A stretch of 23,468 nt of DNA, from positions 1 to 23,468 of the forward strand of contig CAJTPS010000034.1 of assembly GCA_910578555.1 (NCBI GenBank), read 5' to 3'. How positions within the stretch are numbered: position 1 is the stretch's first letter; each line of letters opens with the position of its first letter. Of this stretch, positions 1 through 7,542 are shown in pieces. The stretch comes from an uncultured Lachnospiraceae bacterium (lineage in GTDB: Bacteria > Bacillota > Clostridia > Lachnospirales > Lachnospiraceae). A model generated the notes under the pieces. The model was not told the DNA's origin. It saw only the letters and a program-made list of their open reading frames with translations, and ran no database searches. Position numbers and translations under genes: made by a program.

Positions 1-654
1 GCCTTTCATCTCATCGTTAGGAAGCTGCACGACAGAGATGGTTGACTCGGATACATGGTCTGCTGCACATTTCTGAATCGCTGTAACCACGTACTCCTTC
101 GCCTTCTTGTCTGCCTCTTCCTTTGCCCTGCTCTCCAATTCTTTGATCATGACAGCAGTTTCATGTTTCACTTCATCTTCAACAATTTTCAACAAATAAT
201 CTTTTGCCTGTTCGGAGGTCAATCCTGAGATTCGTTCTAGTTCCTGTAATCTCTGCTCGTTTAACTTAGATATTTCTTCGCGCTGTTTCGCCAGAGCTTC
301 TTCCCTCTGTGCCAAACTTGCTTCCTTCTTCTCGATAGCATCCGCTTTCTTGTCGATGTTCTCTTCCTTCTGCTGTACGCGCCGTTCATAACGCTGCGCT
401 TCCGCACGCCGTTCCTTGATTTCCTTGTCGAGTTCATTCTTAGTACGAATGGACTCTTCTTTGACCTCAAGCAGCGATTCGCGCTTCTTCGCTTCAGCAG
501 TCTTGAGAGCTTCGTCAATGATTTCCCTGGCTTTCTCATCCGCATTACCGATCTTGGCTTCCACAACCTTCTTACGATAGTTGATGGCTGTCAAGGCAGA
601 TACCGGAACCGCGATCACCAGTGTGATGACTACCGCTACCACAACTTGCAACAT
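1..654 (-). CDS. rny: Ribonuclease Y, N-terminal 218 residues (partial)
   Basis: RNase Y is a membrane-anchored endoribonuclease that starts mRNA turnover in Firmicutes. The reading frame is open from the ATG at 654 to the window edge, so the KH and HD domains lie outside. Seen: an N-terminal hydrophobic anchor (residues 2-24, MLQVVVAVVITLVIAVPVSA), then a long highly charged coiled coil rich in E, K and R with repeats such as QQKEENIDKKADAIEKKEAS, then STISVVQLPNDEMKG. That last stretch matches the entry into the KH domain in this family. The start has an excellent AAGGAGGTG site (663-671) eight bases upstream. It lies downstream of recA and recX in the same direction, a gene order I know from related Clostridia. 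The identification is firm; only the C-terminal two thirds is missing. Confidence 0.95.
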   Translation of the reverse strand, partial: MLQVVVAVVITLVIAVPVSALTAINYRKKVVEAKIGNADEKAREIIDEALKTAEAKKRESLLEVKEESIRTKNELDKEIKERRAEAQRYERRVQQKEENIDKKADAIEKKEASLAQREEALAKQREEISKLNEQRLQELERISGLTSEQAKDYLLKIVEDEVKHETAVMIKELESRAKEEADKKAKEYVVTAIQKCAADHVSESTISVVQLPNDEMKG

Positions 655-741
655 TACAGGAGCACCTCCTTATTTAGTTTTCATTGTACATAATCTATTC
701 TAGAATGTCTAAGCTGTACCAGCGTTTATATATATCAACAT

Positions 742-771
742 TCTATACTAAGCAAAATTACAACACTTCAA
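742..771 (-). promoter_or_regulatory. Possible sigma-A promoter for rny
   Basis: On the minus strand TTGAAG (766-771) and TATAGA (742-747) are separated by 18 bases, about 90 bases upstream of the rny start. The -35 hexamer directly abuts the recX stop codon. No convincing terminator separates recX from rny, so readthrough from recA-recX is also possible. This was read by eye only. Confidence 0.35.
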
Positions 772-773
772 TT

Positions 774-1403
774 CTATACTGAATTTGATGTTATGTCAAG
801 CGAAAGTGCTCTGCTGATTATGTCGGAACAAAACCCCTTCCGGTAAAGAAAACCGTACATTTTCTGCTGTTCCTGTCTGGTAGCGGTATCCGCACAATAT
901 TTTTTCTTTCTGAGTAAATCACATGCCATCACCAGTTCATCCTGCTCTACGCCCAGATCAGTCAGCTGCACGAAGGCCCGGCGAATCACCTCTTTGTCAA
1001 TACCTTTACGCAGCAGATCCATCTCAATGCGCGTTCTGCTCTTAGATGCAAGATGATACTCAATAAAATCTCTGGCATAGCGCTCATCGTCTATATAACC
1101 GTATGCTTCCACATACGCGACCGCCTCTTCTATACACTCCTGTGGATATTCACCCTGCTTCAGCTTATCTTCCAGCTGTCTGCGGGTGTAATCTCTGGAC
1201 TGCAGCAGGTTCATGCTGCGCAGTTTCGCCCGTTTCGGTAAAATCTGCGTCATGATCTCCCGATAGCTCTCCTCGGAAAGCTCCTGATTTTCTTTGATCT
1301 GAAAACGGCGCAGTTCACCTTTATACAGTACAAAGGCGAACTGTCCGTCCAGATAAACCCGACAGCGTGATTTCGTCACTTCGGATATCTGTGTTACAAG
1401 CAT
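774..1403 (-). CDS. recX: RecX, regulator of RecA
   Basis: RecX binds RecA filaments and modulates (usually inhibits) recombinase activity. The 209-residue protein has the three-helix repeat layout of the family: RDYTRRQLEDKLKQGEY in repeat 1, then GYIDDERYARDFIEYHLASK, the most conserved RecX signature (YxDDxxYAxxxI), then KSRTRIEMDLLRKGID. The ATG at 1403 has GGAG seven bases upstream. The stop is TAG (774-776). Only 26 bases separate it from the recA stop, and no terminator lies between, so it is probably co-transcribed with recA and therefore under SOS control. Length is typical for a Clostridial RecX. Confidence 0.93.
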   Translation of the reverse strand: MLVTQISEVTKSRCRVYLDGQFAFVLYKGELRRFQIKENQELSEESYREIMTQILPKRAKLRSMNLLQSRDYTRRQLEDKLKQGEYPQECIEEAVAYVEAYGYIDDERYARDFIEYHLASKSRTRIEMDLLRKGIDKEVIRRAFVQLTDLGVEQDELVMACDLLRKKKYCADTATRQEQQKMYGFLYRKGFCSDIISRALSLDITSNSV

Positions 1404-1429
1404 CTATTCTCTCCGTGCTGCAAGCCTCA

Positions 1430-2503
1430 TTATTTACCGGCTTTGCCCTCTTCCTTATCTGCTTTTTTCGCTGTTTCCTGTGCCGGCTTAGTCTCTTCTG
1501 CCTGCGCTGTCTCAAGATTAAACAGCTCTCTGACCTTGCACTCTATCTCCGCGCTTACTGCCGGATTATCCCTGAGATACTGTTTTGCATTTTCCCTGCC
1601 CTGTCCGATCTTATTGCCCTCGTAGGCATACCATGCGCCGCTCTTATTCACGATATTATTTTCCGCCGCAAGATCAAGAATATCTCCGACAACGGAAATT
1701 CCCTCTCCGAACATGATATCAAATTCTGCCTCTTTAAAGGGCGGCGCGATCTTATTCTTGACTACCTTCACTCTCGTCCTGTTGCCGATAATCTCTCCGC
1801 CCTGCTTAAGCGATTCGATTCTTCTGACATCGAGACGCACGGAGGAATAGAATTTCAGCGCACGACCGCCGGTCGTCGTCTCCGGATTACCAAACATGAC
1901 GCCAACTTTCTCACGAAGCTGATTAATAAATATAACCGTACAGTTAGATTTGCTGATAACCGCGGTCAATTTGCGCAGCGCCTGTGACATCAGACGCGCC
2001 TGCAAGCCGACATGGCTGTCCCCCATATCACCGTCAATCTCCGCCTTCGGAACCAGTGCAGCAACAGAGTCCACTACAATAATATCCACTGCGCCGGAAC
2101 GCACCATCGTCTCAGTGATCTCCAGCGCCTGCTCCCCGCAGTCCGGCTGAGAAATATACAGATTATCAATATCTACGCCGATATTCTTCGCATACACGGG
2201 ATCAAGTGCATGCTCCGCATCAATAAATCCTGCGATACCGCCCCGCTTCTGCACCTCGGCAATCATATGCAATGTCACGGTTGTCTTACCACTGGATTCC
2301 GGTCCGTAGATCTCGACAATTCTTCCCTTCGGAATACCGCCGAGTCCCAGTGCAAGATCAAGGCTCAAAGAACCTGTCGGAATCGTCTCCACATTCATCT
2401 GTACGGAAGGATCGCCCAGTTTCATAACCGCCCCTTTACCGAACTGCCTTTCTATCTGTCCCAAAGCCGCATCCAATGCTTTTAATTTCTCGTCTCTTTC
2501 CAT
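1430..2503 (-). CDS. recA: RecA recombinase
   Basis: RecA is the DNA-dependent ATPase for homologous pairing and strand exchange and the co-protease for LexA. Seen: the N-terminal polymerisation helix (KALDAALGQIERQFGKGAVM), Walker A GPESSGKT at residues 67-74, Walker B IIVVDSVAALVPKAE, the L1/L2 region with MSQALRKLT, INQLREKVGVMFGNPETTTG and GRALKFYSSVRLDVR, and an acidic-basic tail. Two in-frame ATGs exist. The one at 2503 is nine bases after GGAG, whereas the one at 2509 is only three bases after it, so 2503 is preferred (357 residues). Transcription starts from a near-consensus promoter with two LexA boxes. recX follows directly. Confidence 0.97.
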   Translation of the reverse strand: MERDEKLKALDAALGQIERQFGKGAVMKLGDPSVQMNVETIPTGSLSLDLALGLGGIPKGRIVEIYGPESSGKTTVTLHMIAEVQKRGGIAGFIDAEHALDPVYAKNIGVDIDNLYISQPDCGEQALEITETMVRSGAVDIIVVDSVAALVPKAEIDGDMGDSHVGLQARLMSQALRKLTAVISKSNCTVIFINQLREKVGVMFGNPETTTGGRALKFYSSVRLDVRRIESLKQGGEIIGNRTRVKVVKNKIAPPFKEAEFDIMFGEGISVVGDILDLAAENNIVNKSGAWYAYEGNKIGQGRENAKQYLRDNPAVSAEIECKVRELFNLETAQAEETKPAQETAKKADKEEGKAGK

Positions 2504-2526
2504 AATCATGTTCTCCTTTTCCTTTA

Positions 2527-2538
2527 GAACATTTGTTC
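2527..2538 (-). promoter_or_regulatory. LexA (SOS) box, proximal
   Basis: GAACATTTGTTC is a perfect 12-base dyad matching the core of the Bacillus/Clostridium LexA operator (CGAAC-N4-GTTCG). It sits just downstream of the recA -10 element, between the promoter and the ribosome binding site. Confidence 0.8.
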
Positions 2539-2545
2539 TTATACC

Positions 2546-2574
2546 AGATTAAAACAAATGTTCGATTTTGTCAA
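2546..2574 (-). promoter_or_regulatory. recA promoter
   Basis: On the minus strand a consensus -35 TTGACA (2569-2574) is 17 bases from -10 TAATCT (2546-2551). One LexA box fills the spacer and the other lies at about the transcription start, so both would block RNA polymerase. Confidence 0.8.
2552..2564 (-). promoter_or_regulatory. LexA (SOS) box, distal
   Basis: CGAACATTTGTTT (minus strand) matches 12 of 13 positions of the Firmicutes LexA operator and shares the GAACATTTGTT core with the proximal box. It lies wholly inside the spacer between the recA -35 and -10 elements. Box centres are about 25 bases apart. Confidence 0.75.
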
Positions 2575-2691
2575 TCTTCTTTTCTGTTATTGTTTTAAAT
2601 TTATGGCCGTCGTCTGACCAAAGTTCCTGATTCAAAGTCTAGCACTCTGTATGTCCAATAAATGACTCTTTATCACCCCCTAAAGTAAATT

Positions 2692-2794
2692 GGCTGCGCA
2701 AGCCCAGACACCCGAATCGCTGTGCGCTGCACAAATTAACCTTGCGGGATTTGCTTCGCAAACCAGGACTCCTGTCAGGTTGTGCGCTGCACAA
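2692..2794. repeat. Array of four short hairpins at about 29-base period
   Basis: Four mini-hairpins follow one another in the recA/GNAT intergenic region. They are GGCTGCGCAAGCC (2692-2704), TGTGC-GCT-GCACA (2721-2733), TTTGC-TTC-GCAAA (2750-2762) and TTGTGC-GCT-GCACAA (2780-2794). Centres lie near 2698, 2727, 2756 and 2787, a spacing of 29, 29 and 31 bases. Hairpins 2 and 4 are near-identical and hairpins 1 and 3 are related, so this may be two copies of a unit of about 60 bases. An open frame crosses it on the minus strand (2680-2913), but it is cysteine/alanine-rich repeat translation and I do not call it a gene. The rest of 2575-2998, apart from the inverted repeat at 2913-2958, shows nothing recognisable. 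Confidence 0.6.
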
Positions 2795-2912
2795 ACCGAC
2801 CCTTTTATATGATAAATGAAATAATGGAAATCGCGGCGAAATGCCTGATATGCATAACAGAATTCCATTTCTTCAGATAGGTCAAGTCTATCAAAAACAG
2901 AATATATATGCA

Positions 2913-2958
2913 ATATCTTTTGCAGGAAAAGTCAAAAAAGACGCTCCGCAAAAGATAT
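2913..2958 (-). terminator. Long inverted repeat downstream of the Nudix/GNAT operon
   Basis: ATATCTTTTGC (2913-2923) and GCAAAAGATAT (2948-2958) are perfect 11-base arms around a 24-base interior. It lies 40 bases past the stop of the GNAT gene on the minus strand. No T-run follows the 3' arm, although the interior has TTTTTT, so it is an atypical terminator or a transcript-end stem. Confidence 0.35.
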
Positions 2959-2998
2959 GGCCGGCAAAAAGCACAAAGTTATGCCGTTATCACAAATA

Positions 2999-4078
2999 TT
3001 ACAGGACATACTCGATCTGGCAGTCATAGGGCTCCCTGTCCACATGCTCCTGATTGTATTCCTGCGCTTCCACACACCCCATCGCGCGATAGAATGCCTG
3101 CGTCTCCACCGCCGAATGCGACGATATGTATAATTTACATGCACCTCTCTGTTTCGCCCACTCTGCCGCCGCGGTAAAAAGCATTCGTCCGATGCCCTTA
3201 CCGCGCAGGTCCTCAGACACATGGAGGCTGGACAGATCAAGGTATCGGTTCTCCCCGCCGAACAATGCAGGTTCCACAGACGTAAATCCTTTCAGTGTTC
3301 CGTTATAAAAGGCGGCATATACAAAACCGCCGGTACTGACCGTATTCACCAGACAGGTAATCAGAAACTGATAATCAGCCTCCGTCCAGTCATCAATAAA
3401 CGGCGCTTCCTGCACGACCCAGATTCCGTTTTCCTTTCTCCGGCATTTCTCGACCTTCTGATGCCTGATAAACCCGTCAAAAAGTCCCCGGTACAAATCT
3501 TCTTCATACAACGTTCTGTAGTGAATATTGTCTTTAATATAGCATTGTGTCAGATCCATCACATGGAAAAGGGTATGGAGATTCCCCAGCGTATCGTCCC
3601 TGACTTCAAGCGAATGATTCCCGCTGTTCACAATATATAACGGCAGGTTATACTCCCTGCATTTCTCCTCAATGACCTGCGTCTTAACCCACGAGTCATT
3701 CGTCGCATGAAAAACGATTCCGGGCTGCGGAGCAAAATCAAAAGTCCGCGCAAGCGGCGTATAATATACATTCCGGCATCTGATTCCATGCCGCCCGGCA
3801 TATGCAGACGCAACGATTGTACCAATACTTTTGGATATGAAAAGAATCTCTTCATACTGCTGCCAGTCAATGTCCGACAATGCGCCTTCCGTCTGTTCAT
3901 ATGCCTGTTCAAACGACTCCTCGATTAATTGCCCTAACTCCTCCGTTTGCTTATGCAGACCGGTATAGGACAGCCGGCGCAGTTCATACCGCTGCTGTTC
4001 GGCTATTTTTCCACTATAATACAATAACGGTTTATCACAATGATAACCGATTCCCGGAAAAAACACTGCTATCTTCAT
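2999..4078 (-). CDS. Hydrolase-like domain fused to GNAT acetyltransferase
   Basis: The protein has 359 residues and two domains. Residues 1-205 look like an alpha/beta-hydrolase fold: MKIAVFFPGIGYHCDKPLLY, a nucleophile-elbow-like SKSIGT with Ser84, and GNHSLE with His155 where these folds carry the catalytic histidine. Residues 220-359 are a GNAT N-acetyltransferase with acetyl-CoA motif A at LRGKGIGRML (291-300) and a typical FYRAMGC end. The frame extends further upstream, but the ATG at 4078 overlaps the preceding stop as ATGA and begins the recognisable domain; an AAGGAG site lies 13 bases upstream. Substrates cannot be named. Coupling to the Nudix-GNAT gene implies related metabolite modification or repair. 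Confidence 0.75.
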   Translation of the reverse strand: MKIAVFFPGIGYHCDKPLLYYSGKIAEQQRYELRRLSYTGLHKQTEELGQLIEESFEQAYEQTEGALSDIDWQQYEEILFISKSIGTIVASAYAGRHGIRCRNVYYTPLARTFDFAPQPGIVFHATNDSWVKTQVIEEKCREYNLPLYIVNSGNHSLEVRDDTLGNLHTLFHVMDLTQCYIKDNIHYRTLYEEDLYRGLFDGFIRHQKVEKCRRKENGIWVVQEAPFIDDWTEADYQFLITCLVNTVSTGGFVYAAFYNGTLKGFTSVEPALFGGENRYLDLSSLHVSEDLRGKGIGRMLFTAAAEWAKQRGACKLYISSHSAVETQAFYRAMGCVEAQEYNQEHVDREPYDCQIEYVL

Positions 4079-5073
4079 ATCAGGTTCTGTTCTCCTTTTA
4101 ACACAAACACCTGCGACGGATACCCCTGCTCTACACAAAGCCCGGCCGGCACAAATCCTAAAGATGCGTATAGCGCTCTCGGCGCCGTTCCTTTCGGATC
4201 GTCTTCCCGAAATGTCGTAACGGTAATATCCTGCGTCCGATCGAGTTTCGTCATCATCAGTGCAATCATCTCTCTGGCAATCCCGCGGCGGCGGTATTCG
4301 GGGTGAACCGCCATGCAGGAGATCATATTGTGCTTTACGCTGAAAAGCAGAATACCCACAACAATCCTGCCATGCAGAGCACATATGGCGCTCTGCCGCT
4401 CTATATTCTTTATAACCGTCTCCCGATAGCTGTCAAGCAGCTCCTGCGTTTCCAGTCCGGGAAAATTCTCTCTCACGATCTCTACAAGACTCATCCATGA
4501 GGCAAGATTATGCTTCGCGGCAAATCCGGTCTGCACGGTCCGTTCCAGCCTGCCGTGGGCATCGTAACCGCGCACCTCAAACAGCCGGTCCAGAAACCAA
4601 TACGGAATCATCGTTCCCTGTTCCTGCATTTGCATCACTTCTTCCTTCGAAGCCCAGCGGACGGCCTGCACCTCTTCCTCCTGCAGACGGAGCCCTTCTA
4701 AATCCACTTCCTGCTCCAACAGATAATAGTCATCAAACCCGTCTTCAAAGTTAATCGTAAAATCCGGTCTCACATCAGACAGATCAAGCTTTAACCCGAT
4801 TTCCTCAAATACTTCCCGCTCCGCCGCCTGGCTGCTGCTTTCCCCTTGCAGGGCGGAGCCGCCCACCGTGATATCCCACATGTTGGACCAGCCCTTTTTA
4901 AAAGGCTGTCTTTGCTGAATCAGCAGTTCATTCCGGCTGTTAAAGATGCAGACATGAATGACCATATGGTACTCCCCGTCCTGCATCCTCTCTCCACGTC
5001 TGTGTAACCTGCCGGTCTTTACCCGGTCTTTTGTGTAAATATCCCACAATTCATTTTCTGTTTTAGCCGTCAT
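4075..5073 (-). CDS. Nudix hydrolase fused to GNAT acetyltransferase
   Basis: The protein has 332 residues. The N-terminal domain is Nudix, with a complete box G72-x5-E78-x7-R86-E87-x2-E90-E91-x-G93. Its lead-in NELWDIYTKDRVKTG and QQRQPFKKGWSNMWD resembles the isopentenyl-diphosphate isomerase-like (YfcD-like) Nudix branch. The C-terminal part (about 185-332) is a GNAT domain with motif A CMAVHPEYRRRGIAREMI. Start 5073 has GGGAG six bases upstream; an upstream in-frame extension of 13 codons is less likely. It overlaps the end of the Rpn remnant by 11 bases and the next gene by 4 bases (ATGA), indicating translational coupling. The exact diphosphate substrate and acyl acceptor are unknown. 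Confidence 0.82.
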   Translation of the reverse strand: MTAKTENELWDIYTKDRVKTGRLHRRGERMQDGEYHMVIHVCIFNSRNELLIQQRQPFKKGWSNMWDITVGGSALQGESSSQAAEREVFEEIGLKLDLSDVRPDFTINFEDGFDDYYLLEQEVDLEGLRLQEEEVQAVRWASKEEVMQMQEQGTMIPYWFLDRLFEVRGYDAHGRLERTVQTGFAAKHNLASWMSLVEIVRENFPGLETQELLDSYRETVIKNIERQSAICALHGRIVVGILLFSVKHNMISCMAVHPEYRRRGIAREMIALMMTKLDRTQDITVTTFREDDPKGTAPRALYASLGFVPAGLCVEQGYPSQVFVLKGEQNLI

Positions 5074-5344
5074 ACCAATCTCCCTTATCATAACAGAAAT
5101 TACCCTCCGCAATCTGCTCTATACGCTTGCCTTTCTCTAATTTCTTTTGTATCTTCTCCAGCAATATTTCTTCTCTTCCTTCTTTAAATGATTGTCCCAT
5201 ATGTTTATTCTCATCATATTCTGTTAAAAAGATTATCTGCAGCACCTCGCTCTTCTCTTTTGCTAATATATCTGTCAGAATATTACGTTCAATGCAATGA
5301 TCAATGGCCGACTGCACCGCCTCTGCGCCATAGAACTTGTTTTT
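5063..5344 (-). pseudogene. C-terminal remnant of an Rpn-family (PD-(D/E)XK) nuclease
   Basis: The open frame after the TAA at 5345-5347 reads FYGAEAVQSAIDHCIERNIL, then TEYDENKHMGQSFKEGREE, then KRIEQIAEG. This is the pattern of the C-terminal third of Rpn/transposase-like recombination-promoting nucleases: a helical AIDxCIxxxIL segment, EYDEEKHM, and a charged coiled coil with a terminal xIEQIAE. The N-terminal catalytic domain is absent and no good start codon with a ribosome site is seen; GTG at 5317 is the first possibility. The end runs into the Nudix gene by 11 bases, so translation of the remnant could help load ribosomes there. Family assignment is from memory of the motif, not alignment. 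Confidence 0.6.
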
Positions 5345-5471
5345 TTACCATAGATTCGCCTCCATTATACGGTTTTTATCTTGCGTAATCAATCAGTTTA
5401 GGAAATAATTCCGGTAAATTCGGAAAGAATCTGATTATCTCCCGGGAATCGAAAAATAACAGACAAAAGAC

Positions 5472-5527
5472 CGGGGAAATTCCCCGAACGAAAATCAGAT
5501 AAGCAAATCAGAATTCACTTATCTGAT
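5472..5527. repeat. Two adjacent dyads in the 5345-5630 gap
   Basis: CGGGGAAATTCCCCG (5472-5486) is a compact 15-base hairpin. Directly after it, ATCAGATAAG (5494-5503) and CTTATCTGAT (5518-5527) form perfect 10-base arms around a 14-base loop. No gene occupies this gap of under 300 bases between aroA and the Rpn remnant. They may be relic transcription terminators or regulatory dyads; no T-run follows on either strand. Confidence 0.4.
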
Positions 5528-5597
5528 CCCAAACGTGCATGACTAGGTACTTAGTATAACACATTATCCGTATATATAAAAGGATTTTTCTGTAAGC

Positions 5598-5613
5598 AGG
5601 CTAAATTTAGCCT
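5598..5613 (-). terminator. Palindrome just after the aroA stop
   Basis: AGGCTAAATTTAGCCT is a perfect 16-base palindrome 17 bases past the aroA stop codon. On the minus strand it is followed by GCTTACAGAAAAATCCTTTT, so the T-rich tail is distant. It is a weak candidate for the aroA transcription end. Confidence 0.35.
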
Positions 5614-5630
5614 CCTGTGCACACACCCTT

Positions 5631-6920
5631 TCAGTTCCGGCACAAGTCCTCTATCAGTTCAAAATAATTCTCAAATGTCTTCTGGCAGCACTCCGGATTC
5701 AGAATCGTTATCTTTCCGGTCTTCAGTCCGATCAGAGAAAAAGCCATTGCCATGCGATGATCCTCATACGTTTCAACAGCACACTCCCTGACCGTACCCG
5801 GACTGATTCTGATCCCGTCGCACTCCGGCGCTTCCTCACACACGATCCCCATACGGGTCAGTTCCGTGATGACCGCATGAATCCGGTCCGTCTCCTGAAA
5901 TCTGATATGCCCGACATTGCGAATCAATGTCTCCCCTTTCGCAAAAGGCGCGATTGCCGCCATCGTCATCGTCTGATCTGAAAAGTCTTTCATGGAGACA
6001 TCCATGCCGGGATAACCGTCCAGACCGCTGCCGCACAGCCGCACACCGCCTGCCTCATCCGTAAGCGTACAGCCCATTCTCTCCAATACCTGTAAAAATT
6101 TAATATCCCCCTGCAGAGAATCCATATGCACATTCCCGACCGCAACATCTGTCCGTAACAGGGGCGCCATCGCATAGAAATAACATGCGCCGGACACGTC
6201 GGGCTCCACTTGATATTCCGCAAGGCCGAAATCCCTTGTATGGGGAATCCGGTAGCCATGCTCCACCCGGACAGGCCTTATGCCGAACTGTTCCATCATC
6301 GCCAGCGTCATCTTGATATAGGAGCCTTCCGCCCGGTCCCCGGAGAGAAGTACCGTGAGCCCATCTGCCGGCAGCACCCCCGACATCAGTAACGCGCTGG
6401 CAAACTGACTGCTGATTCCGGTATCAATACGGACCTCTTTCATGGACAGGGCCCCCGATCGCATCACAAACGGAAAATGATCCTCTTCACCGAGAAACGT
6501 AAATGCGACGCCCGCCTTTTTTAATATGTCCAGAAGAGGCTGCATGGGACGCCTGCACATCTGGGGCGATGCCTGCAGTTCATATTCACCGCCCGCAAGC
6601 GCCAGCATGACTGTCAGAAACCTTGCCGCCGTACCCGCGCTTCTCACATTGATACAGGCGCGCGTATTCGGAATCCTGCCGTCCGATCCCTGAATCACGA
6701 CCTCCTTCGTCTCCTCATCCGCCTCCACCGCAAAGCCCAGCTGCACCAGACTGTCCAGAAAAGCTCTGGAATCATCGCTGAATAGAACGCCGTGCAGTCT
6801 GCAGGAGTGCGCCGACAGCGCGGCGAGTAACAGCGCCCGGTTTGTGATGCTCTTCGAACCCGGCACCTGTACTTCGATTTCTTTGATATGCTCTATTTTC
6901 CTGACATGATACTGATTCAT
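5631..6920 (-). CDS. aroA: 3-phosphoshikimate 1-carboxyvinyltransferase (EPSP synthase)
   Basis: The enzyme condenses shikimate-3-phosphate with phosphoenolpyruvate in the sixth step of the shikimate pathway (chorismate and aromatic amino acids); it is cytosolic. The 429-residue length is standard. Seen: PGSKSITNRALLLAAL (20-35, shikimate-3-phosphate site), RSAGTAARFL (93-102), the glyphosate/PEP loop with Gly96 rather than the NAAT form of CP4-type enzymes, DTGISSQFASALLM, EPDVSGACYF, DFSDQTMTMA with the catalytic Asp, RFQETDRI and EDHRMAMAF. Serine replaces the usual Asn of the NAGTA loop. ATG 6920 has AGAGG eight bases upstream. It stands apart from other aromatic-pathway genes; the preceding gene is a damaged metallo-hydrolase. 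Confidence 0.95.
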   Translation of the reverse strand: MNQYHVRKIEHIKEIEVQVPGSKSITNRALLLAALSAHSCRLHGVLFSDDSRAFLDSLVQLGFAVEADEETKEVVIQGSDGRIPNTRACINVRSAGTAARFLTVMLALAGGEYELQASPQMCRRPMQPLLDILKKAGVAFTFLGEEDHFPFVMRSGALSMKEVRIDTGISSQFASALLMSGVLPADGLTVLLSGDRAEGSYIKMTLAMMEQFGIRPVRVEHGYRIPHTRDFGLAEYQVEPDVSGACYFYAMAPLLRTDVAVGNVHMDSLQGDIKFLQVLERMGCTLTDEAGGVRLCGSGLDGYPGMDVSMKDFSDQTMTMAAIAPFAKGETLIRNVGHIRFQETDRIHAVITELTRMGIVCEEAPECDGIRISPGTVRECAVETYEDHRMAMAFSLIGLKTGKITILNPECCQKTFENYFELIEDLCRN

Positions 6921-6967
6921 ATATATATCCTCTTCTCTGCTTACTATCCCTCATATCCATCCGGTTT

Positions 6968-7542
6968 TTATACCGCGGCACCGGCTTCAATGCCTGCAAT
7001 GATGCGCTTCTGCAAATCCTACCGAATGATCTCCGGTTTCCCGATATTCTGCATGGCGTCTCCCGCAAACAAGTATCCGGAATCCAGCAGGACGCCGACA
7101 TGACCCGCAGTGTGCCCCGGCAAAGCGATCACCTTTCCGTCCACACCGTACGCCGACAAGGGCATGTCCGGCTGCAGAATGACCTCCGGCTTCAGATATG
7201 CCATCTTCCTATGTACAATATTCCAATTGGACGCTGCGGCATAGATGCCGCCCCAGATTCCTCTGCCGTGTACCTTTCGCTTCACACCCTGTTCCAGAAG
7301 CGCGGCATCCGCTTCTCCGATTCCCACGGGACAGCCTGGCGCCTCCGCCAGATATGCCGTATTCTGACAGTGATCAAAATGCCCGTGCTTCAAAACAATC
7401 AATTTCACAGACTGCTTCCTGCAGCCCTCTAAGACTTTGTCCCTGTATTGTTCTGTTCCGGTATCTATGAGAATACTTCCCGTCCGCTGACCAGATATGC
7501 ATTTGCACTGCCATAAGAAAGTATCGTAATCTGATTGTCCAT
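6968..7542 (-). pseudogene. Metallo-beta-lactamase-fold hydrolase, frameshifted
   Basis: The family covers zinc/iron hydrolases of glyoxalase II type. The true start is ATG 7542, with GGAGAGG five bases upstream, and reads MDNQITILSYGSANAYLVSG before meeting TAG at 7465-7467. The rest of the protein (SILIDTGTEQYRD, the metal motif HGHFDH, PGHTAGHVG, FAGDAMQN) continues in another frame to TAG 7019-7021. One added base near 7475-7483 would join them. After that TAG the same frame continues for 16 coding-like codons (DLQKRIIAGIEAGAAV) to TAA at 6968-6970, suggesting a second, nonsense lesion. It is a pseudogene, or one or two sequencing errors. An alternative start at 7594 only gives an out-of-frame translation of the real N-terminus. 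Confidence 0.7.

Noticed and set aside
261..566. Arginine/lysine-rich open frame on the minus strand
   Set aside because: It is a shifted reading of the coiled-coil region of rny with no ribosome site.
1367..1987. 206-codon plus-strand open frame across recX/recA
   Set aside because: It is antisense to two firmly identified genes, with no ribosome site and no domain.
2692..2794. Regularly spaced repeats suggesting a small CRISPR array
   Set aside because: The units are self-complementary and alternate between two types, there is no constant repeat with unique spacers, and no cas genes are nearby.
2680..2913. Open frame of 77 codons on the minus strand
   Set aside because: Its second half is a translation of the hairpin array, it lacks a ribosome binding site and shows no domain.
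4079..4384. N-terminal extension of the hydrolase-GNAT protein to 461 residues
   Set aside because: The added part is an out-of-frame reading of the Nudix-GNAT gene. The ATG at 4078 overlaps its stop and starts the recognisable domain.
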